Shown here: positions 51,094 to 61,370 of the stretch, piece after piece
Layout: each line of letters opens with the position of its first letter
Position numbering within the stretch: position 1 is the stretch's first letter
Origin: Piper betle
Lineage: Eukaryota; Streptophyta; Magnoliopsida; Piperales; Piperaceae
Length of the DNA: 64,000 nt
Direction: 5' to 3'
Assembly (NCBI GenBank): GCA_033002965.1
Contig: JAURVB010000079.1
Span: forward strand, 1-64,000
Translations under genes and position numbers: made by a program
Notes under the pieces: model-generated
What the model saw: the letters and a program-made list of their open reading frames with translations, nothing else
Told to the model about the DNA's origin: nothing
Databases searched by the model: none

Positions 51094-52800
51094 ATGGCCA
51101 CCGTCGCCCGCACCATCGCCGCCGCCGTCGCCGGCCGCACTCCGGCCGCCCTACGCCTCCTGCTCCCCTCGGCCCCCCGGCCCGCTCCCTCTCCCTCGCC
51201 GCCTCCGCCGCCGGCGGCTTCTCCCGCATCGCCGGCCGCGAGGCGCCGCTCCTCGCCCACGCCGCCCGCATCGCCACCCGCCTCACCGCCGTCCGGTGCC
51301 GGGTGCAGAGGACCCCCGGCGACTCCGCCTACTCGCCGCTCCGCTCCGGCCCCAACTCCGGCGACCGGCCGCCCACCGAGATGCAGCCCCTATTCCCCGG
51401 CTGCGACTACGAGCACTGGCTCATCGTCATGGACAAGCCCGGCGGCGAGGGCGCCACCAAGCAGCAGATGATCGATTGCTACGTCGAAACGCTGGCGAAG
51501 GTGGTCGGAAGGTGAAGACTTGTGTTTTCCAAAGCTTCTAGTTCTTGTCATTTCTAGATGTTTAGGGATTGATTAATTGATTGAGTAGTCTTCAACTTTT
51601 TATGATGTCAATGTTTTGGTGTCGTCAAAAAGTTTTATTGTTTGGTTGTTTGGATTTGTTCGATTAAATGTGCAGTGAAGAAGAGGCGAAGAAGAAGATT
51701 TATAATGTTTCGTGTGAGCGTTATTTCGGATTCGGTTGTGAGATTGATGAGGAGACTTCCAACAAGCTCGAAGGTATAGAGCTTCTTTCATTTTTCTTTC
51801 TATGACATGTTTTGGACCCGTCAATTTTGAGGAATTCGTGGTGAATGTGTTGTGTTATTGGTGTTTCAGGTTTACCTGGTGTTCTGTTTGTTCTGCCTGA
51901 TTCTTATGTTGATCCTGAGAATAAGGACTATGGAGGTAAAATGCGAATCTGGGATTTTCATTTGTGGCATTTGACTTGTATATGTTACGATGCTGGTTGT
52001 ATGCTTTATATTAGGTTGAATGGGATTTATAGTTGTTTGTTCCCCTTGTTGATTTTTGACTAATATAATATGATTTAGAATTCACCTTTGCGATGTGATT
52101 GACTTGAATGTTCGAGGCATGCACTTTGTCTTTTTATTTCCGTACCTGCTAAATCTAATCTTCTCGAGTTGTAAGTTGTTACCTTACCTGTGGAAGTAGA
52201 TTTCTGATTTGTTTTATTCTGTTGTCAATGTCTCTTATTTTTGGTTCGGCCAAAACTAAACTCTCAAATTGAGTGGACTTGTTAGTTATGAATTTGTAAT
52301 TATAGTTTATCAATTTCTTTTCTTTTAAAGAGATGGGTAATATTTATCAAAGGTATAGATATTTCATTTAAGTGTCTTGGAAGACGCCACTTTTTACTTA
52401 ATTTTGATGTGATATGCTCAAAACCACAATTCCTGTTTGCATCTGATGGTGAGCTGGGCATAATGCCAAGTAATGTTGTTCATTTAGGATGGTTGTTTGT
52501 CACTAAAGAGTTGTTCTTACATAGTGACACATATTTTGTAATGAATGTTTGGTTTATAGAACCTAGTGTATCCTTAATCAAGGATGAAACCTTTCTGAAA
52601 CCGTAAACGCTTAAATGTCAGCATATCCTAATTCTACTGTTTATGTTTGTTTTACAGCTGAGTTGTATGTTAATGGTGAGATTGTGAAAAGGTCGCCAGA
52701 GAGGGAGAGGAGAGTACAGCCAGTTCCACAAAGAGCTAATGACAGACCTCGGTACAATGACAGAACACGTTACGTGAGGCGCAGGGAGAACCAGCGGTGA
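51094..52800 (+). CDS. MORF3: Multiple organellar RNA editing factor, MORF3-like (mitochondrial type), one frameshift
   Basis: MORF/RIP proteins bind PPR proteins and are needed for C-to-U RNA editing in organelles. The MORF1/MORF3 subgroup is mitochondrial. Exons are 51094-51511, 51676-51773, 51870-51935 and 52658-52800, all with GT-AG introns. The MORF box is intact: [57 protein letters not shown] and [20 protein letters not shown]. The Arg-rich tail ([16 protein letters not shown]) is typical of MORF3. The N-terminus is an Ala/Arg-rich organelle presequence. It is broken by one frameshift at or near the run of six C at 51173-51178. The start frame ([14 protein letters not shown]) must drop one base to join [13 protein letters not shown] and the rest. 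One added C gives 726 nt, 241 aa, the family length. An assembly error is likelier than a null gene, because everything downstream is perfectly conserved. Confidence 0.88.
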
Positions 52801-53400
52801 TAGCTTTAGGGTGCAAATGTACGTGTATCATTATCAGGGCCAGTAATTTATCAATATGCCAATAGAGTACTTGTGTCTAATGTGATCAAACACTGAACAC
52901 TTAAGCGATGGACCATGATATGCCTGCTTTGATGTGTGAACTGGCAAACTTGTGGTGATTCTCATTGCTGCTTGTATTTATTTATTAAGACTACCTTACC
53001 TTATACTCTTGTTCTCTCTTGTTTCCTGGTTAGGGATCTAAAATATGACTTGTTACGGATCTGGTTGTGATTCATTAGCTTGACTTGATCCTAGAAATGC
53101 TAAGCTTTTTTTGTGTCAATCATTGTATTATACTCAGTTAAGTAGCTAGAACTAGAATAATTTTGTTATGCCATATGTACTTTTGTGGGTTTCTTGACGT
53201 GTTATTCCAACTTCAAACAATATGGAGTATGATTTCAGGCTCGAAAGTGTTATAGCTCTTTTTTGTTGGATATTATGTGCACCCAGTATTGAACTTAGCC
53301 TGATGGACTATTCCTTTATGCTCAGAAACTTAGTTCTGATAATGGCAGCCAGGAAAAATACTGATTAGTTCACACAGAAAGTGAGGCAGAGTTAAAATTC
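52801..53400. other. MORF3 3' UTR and short spacer
   Basis: AT-rich sequence between the MORF3 stop and the end of the convergent EXO84-like pseudogene. No separate gene. Confidence 0.5.
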
Positions 53401-53419
53401 CGTTTATTTGTTCATTCGA

Positions 53420-56212
53420 GCTCAATTTTGCAATCCTTCCTGGGTGCTTGTTTGAAGTGCTTGCAAGTTTAGGTTCTGATTCTGAAGAGCGCTCATCCAA
53501 GTCATTTTCATTTTCGCTATCAGCATATGATGCCATGGAAGGGGACCCCTTGTCTCCATCTTCTTAATCTTCTTTACCATCCTGAGCTTTCGCATCCAGA
53601 GAACCACTATTCACCTCTTCATCTTCAACTTCGCCGTTGAAAGTCTGCTGGGAGGTCCCCACATGTACCCTCTCTGATAATTCCTCAATTTCATGCCGCT
53701 CCTGCTGTCGAGTTGCCGAGATCGCATCTGGCTTCAAGAAATTGCGTCTCCAGCTGATCCATAAGGTCCGATAATGCATTGACAATGCTTTCTCATTCCT
53801 ACCCTCCAATTTGAACAATTTCTAGTAGAAATTGAATGTCTTCACACAATCTGATAGAAACACATATTTAGGATAACCTGTTTGTTTGAAAATAATACTT
53901 TCGAGACTTCTGTGAAGCTCTGTATTTGTGATATATTTAGTTTTCCAAGACAACTTACCTGCAGAAAACTACTAGACTGTTGAGCAGATGAAGCCGTTCT
54001 AGTCTGATTCCACTGTTCATGTTTATCTGAAATCCATTCAATTACCGCTTTCATCACTTCCATCAACAGTTCCTATACTTTCCAGCATGATCGAACAGCA
54101 AGCTCAAGCTCAAGCTCGTCTCGAATTTCTTCAATTGCCCAAGTCGTGAAAATAGCATCTGTTCATTTTGCCCAAAAGTAATTCTCTTAACCTTGATAAG
54201 TTCTTGTTGTGTATTATATCGTGCAAATGAGTTATAACAAGATGAAAACTGACCTGCAAATTCATGGATGGCATGGAGTAAGTTGACGTTTCAGACTCGC
54301 GAAGACTATCGAAGTAATTCTCTGCTTTGAATCCCAATCCATTCTCCTTGGGGAGCATAATAGCTTCAACAATTTGCTGGCAGAAATGGTGCCGAAGACA
54401 CCTTTCTGCTTTGTGGATTGATAAAATCAAGTTCTCTAGCATTTTCAGGTGAGAACTTCTGTTGAGCTCTTTTGTTTGTGCCATTCCTGATTGTCCTCCA
54501 TGATCTACGGTTTGTTTGGCAATGGAGGGAAGAAGATGGATGACTAGAGTTGATAAATTGATGACAACTGAGAGCTATTGGGCCATTTTTGTTGCCAAAT
54601 TTAGTGTTGCAGCATCTTGTTCAATGCCAGTTCTCTCAACAGTAAATGTACTTCTCTAAAATGGGAACATACTCCATGAAAACATCTGCAAATCCTTTAA
54701 GAATGGAGCTTTCAACGGGAAGAAATTATATTGGGGAGACATCTTACATTGTTGTCTGAAAGTACATCAGTTACATCAAATTTAAAAAACAGGGCATCAT
54801 TTTCTGTCCAATTTATAGTAGTTGACTTGAAAAGTAGACAAGAGAACGTCACCTGCACTTGTTGGATGACCTTCCATCCGCTACTAGTGAGAAGGAAGAA
54901 GTCTGTCCTGTCCTTAATCCCAAAATTGTACACCAATCTACTCAGAGATCTGGATATAGGAAATTCACCCAAAACCCAGTTATCATTTGATACAGCACAC
55001 TTATGGCTCTCTTAAAATGCTCAATGCAAGTGTGAAACATTTCTTCTATGCAAGGTTGTGCAAGCTTCAGTTGCATCAAATTTAAAAAACAGGGCATCAT
55101 TTTCTGTCCAATTTATAATAGTTGACTTGAAAAGTAGACGAGAGAACGTCACCTGCACTTGTTGGATGACCTTCCATCCGCTACTAGAGAGAAGGAAGAA
55201 GTTTGTCCTGTCCTTAATCCCAAAATTGTACACCAATCTACTCAGAGAACTGTATATAGGAAATTCACCCAAAACCCAGTTATCGTTTGAAACAACACAC
55301 TTATGGCTCTCTTAAAATGCTCAATGCAAGTGTGAAACATTTCTTCTATGCACGGTTGTGCAAGCTTCAAAAAGTGAGCTTGGAAAAGAAGTCATTGTGA
55401 CTCCAAAGCCGTGCAGACTCTTCATATGTTGAATAGCATCCACGACCACAGCTAGTCCTAAACTTGCTTCTGCAATAGACGCGATATAAATATCAAAAGA
55501 AACAACAAATTCTTCGATTGCTTCTTGAGTCCATTCATAGAATTCCGAAGAGTAGCTGCATGCCTGTCCCCCAAGCATTATCAAGCTCCTAGCAGCTTGG
55601 GACTAAGCTCTTTGAGTCTCACCAAGTCTGGATAGCCCAGTTAATGCATGTTGAAATTCAGATATATTTATACTTGGTGCCAGCAGCCATCGAATATTGT
55701 TCTGTAATTTCAACAGTGTAGTTTGATCAAGTATGTGAACTGATTCTGCCTTCTCTGATGTCATAGATTTCAATTCAAGCTCAAGAATGTGTAAAGCTTT
55801 GTCAGGCTTATTCTCCAAGAGAAGAATGCCAAATGGTTCTGACACCAAACTGCTGTACCGAGTATCCTCCTCCATTCTTGAAATGTCAAGCAAATTTTCA
55901 TCTATCGACTCTGCTATCCTCCATGAGATCGTCAACAAGCATTCTTTGTGTCGAAATGTGTAGACCCAAATCAGAGAGTTCATTTTCCAGGTCTTTCACC
56001 TCTTCGACTATTCTTTAGAATTGTGATTGGAAATATTGGGAATTAGTGTGAAGGTGTGATTCTGCTTCTTTGGAAGCATCGGAAGGGGAGAGACGGTGGA
56101 CGTTTGTGATTGGAGGCCCAACTTCTGATTTTATTTTGGCGGGTAAGCTGGGGACTGCAACAATAATTGTTGTATCCCGTCCTCGTGGAGTCATACGGCT
56201 AGGATTTGTCAT
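53420..56212 (-). pseudogene. EXO84: EXO84-like exocyst subunit, unprocessed pseudogene
   Basis: EXO84 is a subunit of the exocyst, which tethers secretory vesicles to the plasma membrane. From ATG 56212 on the minus strand the order of EXO84 blocks is visible. There is a coiled N-terminus (KDLENELSDLGLHISTQRML), a helical part (NKPDKALHILELELKS, QHALTGLSRLGETQRA), a middle (EWTQEAIEEFVVSF, IEEMFHTCIEHFKRA, SLSRLVYNFGIKDRT), a later block (FCQQIVEAIML, KAENYFDSL), KAVIEWISDKHEQW, and an acidic tail. Splice donors survive (CAG|GTCAGT at about 54253, CAG|GTAAGT at about 53958), so it is not a retrocopy. Three in-frame stops (after FQSQF, after ETQRA and after DGKED) and several frame shifts break it. 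A section appears to be missing after ETQRA. A 300-bp tandem duplication lies in the middle. The EXO84 identity is from memory of the family. Confidence 0.68.
54771..55370. repeat. 300-bp direct tandem duplication inside the EXO84-like locus
   Basis: Units 54771-55070 and 55071-55370 are about 95% identical by eye and meet without spacer. Each contains the exon part that encodes SRLVYNFGIKDRT and its splice donor (CAG|GTGACG on the minus strand) plus the first part of the intron. The locus thus has two successive donor copies. Confidence 0.9.
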
Positions 56213-57031
56213 AGTTTAAGCCGTTGGTTGTTTTAAATCTCTTTAAACGAAGGAAATTTACTTAATTATTACAATTAAAATTTTAAATACAAACAGTTAA
56301 AAAAATTTAAACCAATCAAACTTAAACCAATTGAAAATTTGATACAACGGGATATCTATAGCAAGTGCTATAACAAATCTTTGCCAATGGACAAGACCAT
56401 AGTTCTTAACAAGTGATGTATGATCTTGTCTGGCCTAATATCCTTTATCAAATTTGGTGTGATTTAATCTTATATTATTTTAATTTATATTTGATTTTTT
56501 AACCTAATATTTTTCAAAACCCAATTTTTATACAGAAAATTTTGGTATTTTTAACTAATATTTAATTAGATATCAATTATGAAATAATATTATCAATTAA
56601 ATATTTTATTTGTAAAACCCACTTGAACCAAATATACACATACCGATTATAAATCTAGTTAATACAGTAATCGTAATATATTTTAAACTTTGGATAATTC
56701 GTGACGGAAAAAGAAAGTTATGACTCATGTTACCACAGCTAATTTTAAGTTAATCAGCTATGGCCCCGCACAATGTGCGGGCTTTGCTTTTTATTTTATA
56801 ATTTTAAAATAAAATTAAAATATTAAGATTATTAAAATTATACAAATACACAAAAATAAACTTAGATATAAAGATAATAATTAAAATTTTTTGAATGATA
56901 CTTATTGGTTTTATGTTTGAATATATTGTTTCTTTCCTTTTTTTCATCTAACTATATGGAATAAACTATATAATAATTTTTTACTCTGATGAAATATTAA
57001 TTTAAAATAATGATGTAAAATAAATAATATC
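56213..57031. other. AT-rich spacer left of the family A element
   Basis: No gene was found. It ends in ATATC, the 5-bp left flank of the family A LTR at 57032. The matching right flank lies outside the window. Confidence 0.5.
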
Positions 57032-59334
57032 TGTAAAAGCCATTGACTCAAGTCAGAGTTTTACAGGAGTGAACCAGTCGGTTCAACCGTTGGTTCAAGT
57101 CAAGTCAGTTCATGAACCGCGAGCTGAGTCGTAAGGCCAGCTGTGAGTTATGAGCGATGAGGGTCATGTATGCTCAAGTGTACGATGATAACGCCTGAAA
57201 GATGATGAAAAATGGGTTATCAAGTATATGGAGGTATGCAGTATTGATTGTTATTTTTATTTTGATCGTAGAATAGTTTTAGGGCCGAATGACGAATTAG
57301 GACGCGTTGGATCATATTCGGGTGGGTTATTAGTTATAGAGCATGTCATTTGGATGTTGTTGTGTTTGTTTTATTTTATGAGAATTTTTCCATATTTTTC
57401 TAGATTTTTTTTAGAATTTATTACGAACTAGTTATTATTTTGACTCGAGTAGGAATCGAGTCAATACTTATTTACGAAACTGCCACTACAGCACTTCTTC
57501 TTCCTCCCGACACTTACCCTTCCAAACCCTAGCCGCACCACCCACGGTTGTCGCCGCCGCCGCTGCCGACGCCGCACTGCCGCCGATCAACGCCGCCCAT
57601 CCTGCCGTGCTGTCGCCGTGCCGCCACGACCTACCCCGGCCACCATCTCGCCGCCACGACGTCGTAATGCCACGAAGCCGCCTCGGCCGTCGCCACTTCG
57701 GGCCAGATTCCGCCGTCGTTCAGCCGCCGTCGTTGCCGCTATGACCGACCAGTCCACCCTCTCGCCGTCGCCGACGTTTCCCCCACCATCCCGACCACCG
57801 TCGAGGCCGGCTGCAGCCTCGATCGGAGCACGCCGCCACCGCCGCCCATTTTCGACACGCCGTGACGGCCATCGCCGCCTCGGCTGTTTGACACCGCCAT
57901 CGGACCAAGCTCGTCGAGCTGGTGCCGATAGACCCCCTGATTGCTCCGTCCCGAATCGTCGCCGGAAAATCGCCGAATCCGCCGGAAAACGCGACACTTG
58001 CCGGAAAACCGACCGAAAATTGGATTCGTGGGAAATTCGCCGGATCATCCGCCGAACGCACCTGGTCCAATCTGATCGGACTTCGGACGCCGCTAGGTGC
58101 CAAATTCGAGTTTCGAGCCACGAAACGGAAACCCTAGCCGTCGCCGATTTTCGACGACGCGAGGTATAATTTATTTTAACTTAATTATTTGAAAGTATTG
58201 ATTATTAGAATTGCATTCTAGGATTGGTGAATTGTGTGTTATAATAATATATATAAATGTAGATTTGATTAAGGATAAAATAAGAAATTTGTTTGATTGA
58301 GTGGTGTTAAAAATGGAGGCTAAGAAACTAATTAGGGTAACTAGGTAATGATCATGATCTAATGCAAACTAGCCTAAGTAGACTTGCTATAATTGATATA
58401 GGTTGATGTGTGTTGATTGATGCATGATTGTGTTGATTGTGTGTGCATGCTATAGGATGTGTGATTCATCATGCGGGCGTTAGTTTTTAGCTTGATTGTG
58501 TAGGTACGGTGTAGGAGCTCGCCGCCTAGGCGCGTGGACCCGTTTGGAGCTTCTACCAGGTCCGTTTAGGACTCGTTCTCTATTTTTACGCTACTCTATT
58601 GTGTATTTGATTTATCATGTGCAGGACGAGTTAAGTGGCGTTTTATCGGATCCCACTTAACTCGGGCCATTTAGCCAACAATTCTTTTTCGGATTAATAA
58701 CCCTCGAGGATGAGATCCCTCGAGTTTGTTTTCGAACTTCAGATCCAGCTCATGTTGCCTTCGGGCCTATTGTATAAATCCCAACCCAGGCCTATATATG
58801 TATAGTTTTCGTGTTTTCGGTGAGAGATGGGATGAGGGGTACTTGCGGCCACCGTGCTTGCAGATAGGGCACGTGTGCGTCGGAAGAGCGGGCTCTGGAG
58901 CTGGGGAGAACCCACTTCGTTCCCGAAGGATCCGGACAACTCCACCTTTGAGTTCCTCAAACCCGGAGAAGTGTGGAGGTTTACGGGTACTGCAATGCAA
59001 CGCATGTCTAGACTTGTGGTTTCAAAGGGTACTGAAGGCGACTGCCTGAGAGTGCTCGGCCTTTGTGACTCAAGGCCAGGAGTAATATGGAAGGTGCAGA
59101 GGGCGGAAAGGAATGAAATTTGATGCGAGAAGCGATAGAGAAATGGCCAAGGTATGAGAATGAGAAAGAAAGGGGGACGCTGTCGACCCGAGGGCGACGG
59201 CCCGACGGCGACGGCTCCCGTATGTGCCCTGATGAGAGTTCTTGAGTAAGTACATGGTTTTCATTCAACAGGAGAGTTTGCTCTCCTGTGTCAGATTGAT
59301 ATTAGTTATTTTTCGGGCTGGTAACACTCGTTAC
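57032..59334 (+). repeat. 5' LTR of the family A element, 3'-truncated
   Basis: It aligns with the 3' LTR at 62924 and, in reverse, with the solo LTRs at 22613-25539 and 40500-43449. It contains a GC-rich block (about 57490-58160) and a candidate promoter TATA stretch (CCTATATATGTATAG at about 58789-58803). Compared with the solo copies it stops at the GTAACACTCGTTACTGACGG phrase. Confidence 0.85.
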
Positions 59335-59372
59335 TGACGGTTTTCCTGGCCGGTAACACTCGTTACAGACGA

Positions 59373-60323
59373 CCTTTCTTTGGGATGTTGGATGCGGAGG
59401 AAGCATTCCTATGGATATTGTCTGCCATAGGAGTGTTTGATAGTATGGCATGCCCCATAGAATATAGAGTACGCGTCGTCACAGGAGCATTCCAAGATGA
59501 AGCGAGGATATGGTGGAGTTCGGTACAGAATTCTGTATCTACTCATCGCCAGCCTCAGGACATCACTTGGGAGAAATTCAGAGTGGAATTCGATGGAAAG
59601 TATTTTCCACCAGATGTTAGGAGAAGGAAGGAACGAGAGTTCCAGATGTTGAGGCAAGGGCCTATGACAGTGGTACAGTATGAGACGAGGTTTAAAGCGT
59701 TGGAGAGATTTGCACCAGATTTGGTTCTGACCGAAGGAAGAAGAATCGAGCGCTTCTATGAAGGCCTCCATCATGAGATTCGGATGGCATACTTGGATAG
59801 GAAGTTTACTACCCTCGGTGACGTAGTGAGAGCTGCAGGTGAAGCAGAGCGGGTGATAGCTACACGACCACGTCGAGATGCCGACCAGAGGCAACAACAT
59901 CCGAGGCCATATCAGCCAGAGCAGGGGGCATAACAGAGATGACGTGTAGATGCGCTAGTAGCCATGAGAGCCATGGATGGCCAGGTACAGGGCAGCAGAG
60001 CCCTTTTCTGCCAGAGTTGCCAACGCCATCATTGGGGAGAGTGCAGAGCAAGCAGAAATGTATGCTACAACTGCGGTCAGCCAGGGCACCGAGCCGCAGA
60101 GTGCAGAGTAGGCACTAGGGTTTGTTACAACTGCGGTCAGCCAGGACACAGGGCCGCAGAGTGCAGAGGAGGCACTAGGGCCTGTTACAGTTGCGGTCAA
60201 CCGGGACATAGAGCTGCAACGTGTCCGACTAGCCAGAGCCAGCAGTTGACACTCCCAGCGCCTCAGCAGAGACTTGCACTTCCAACTACCCAACAGCAGT
60301 CATCTTTTCAAAGATTGATTTGA
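59373..60323 (+). pseudogene. Gypsy gag with three tandem CCHC zinc knuckles
   Basis: The frame opens within the truncated N-terminus (LDAEEAFLWILSAIGVF). The capsid pattern follows: YRVRVVTGAFQDEARIWW, WEKFRVEFDGKYFP and RFYEGLHHEIRMAYL. In-frame TAA (59931) and TGA (59940) then interrupt it; both are explained by C-to-T changes of CAA and CGA. Next come a first metal-binding half (FCQSCQRHHWGEC) and three almost identical CX2CX4HX4C knuckles, CYNCGQPGHRAAEC twice and CYSCGQPGHRAATC, on an exact 60-bp period (60061, 60121, 60181). Related elements usually have one such knuckle. Gag binds and packages the element RNA. Confidence 0.85.
60061..60238 (+). repeat. 60-bp tandem repeat encoding zinc knuckles
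   Basis: Three 60-bp units, of which the first two differ at only a few positions and the third is more diverged. Each encodes one complete CCHC knuckle plus a short linker (RVGTRV, RGGTRA). Confidence 0.9.
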
Positions 60324-61370
60324 GATCAGGATACTACCAACTGAGGATTAGAGCAGAAGACATCTCGAAGACTGCGTTCAGGACGAGATATGGACACTAC
60401 GAGTTTTGGTCATGCCGTTTGGATTGACCAATGCTCCAGCAACATTTATGGACTTGATGAACAGAGTGTTCAATTCGTACTTGGACCAGTTTGTGATCGT
60501 CTTTGTGGATGACATATGGGTATATTCTTTGTCCAGGGAAGAACATGCGCAACACCTGAGGATTGTGTTGCAAACACTGAGAGAGCATAGGTTGTATGGG
60601 AAATTTTCGAAGTGCAGTTTCTGGTTGTCAAAGGTAAATTTTCTCGGCCACATCATCTTAGCATCAGGCATCTCAGTAGATCCAGCTAAGATAGAGGCAG
60701 TAGTGCAGTGGGAACAACCGAAGACACCTACTGAGGTTCGGGGTTTTCTGGGATTGGCTGGATCCTACAGACGGTTCATTCAGGACTTCTCTTCCATAGC
60801 AGCCCCTCTGACACGACTGACTAGGAAAGAGGAACGGTTCATATGGACAGATGAATGTGAGTGAAGTTTCAGGATGCTAAAGGAGAGGTTGACTTCGGCG
60901 CCTATCCTCGCATTGCCTGAGGGAAATGAGGATTTTGTAGTGTATACTGATGCCTTAGGGATTGGCTTAGGTTGTGTTTTGATGCAGAAAGATAAGGTTA
61001 TTGCTTATGCATCTCGACAACTCAAGGTGCATGAGCGTAACTATCCTGCTCATGACCTAGAGCTTGCTGCAGTCATATTCGCTCTCAGAATATGGAGGCA
61101 CTATCTATATGGAACATCTTTCAGACTTCTAACTGATCACCAGAGTCTGAAATATATCTTCACGCAGAAGGATCTGAATAATAGACAGCGGTGATGGTTG
61201 GAGATGTTAGCTGATTATGTCGACATAGCATACTATGAGGGCAAAGCGAATGTGGTAGTCGATGCATTGAGCAGGAAGCCACGACTCTTGTGCACCAGAG
61301 GATTAGCAGCATTGTCAGTGATAGAGCACACTACTAGCCAGAGACAGTTAGTTGGGATGATGGCGTGACT
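60310..61370 (+). pseudogene. Gypsy reverse transcriptase (N-terminally deleted) and RNase H
   Basis: The RT enters at the conserved [13 protein letters not shown] block, directly fused to the end of gag, so protease and the first RT blocks are absent. It continues with [20 protein letters not shown], then [12 protein letters not shown] (the active-site Asp pair is present), KCSFW and FLGHII. RNase H has [15 protein letters not shown], where the usual DAS reads DAL, then [20 protein letters not shown] and LLTDHQSL. A missing base at TTTT near 60409 and in-frame TGAs at 60862, 61192 and 61366 break it. All three TGAs fit CGA-to-TGA changes at CpG. Confidence 0.85.

Noticed and set aside
51032..51541. 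Alternative frame over MORF3 exon 1, Pro/Arg-rich
   Set aside because: The MORF domain is in another frame. This frame is a by-product of the CCG-rich presequence.
53420..56212. EXO84-like locus as a working gene with assembly errors only
   Set aside because: Some of its frame shifts are also one-base homopolymer losses (for example TTTTT near 55372). Three in-frame stops, a shift in the other direction near 55910 and a missing section are not explained that way.
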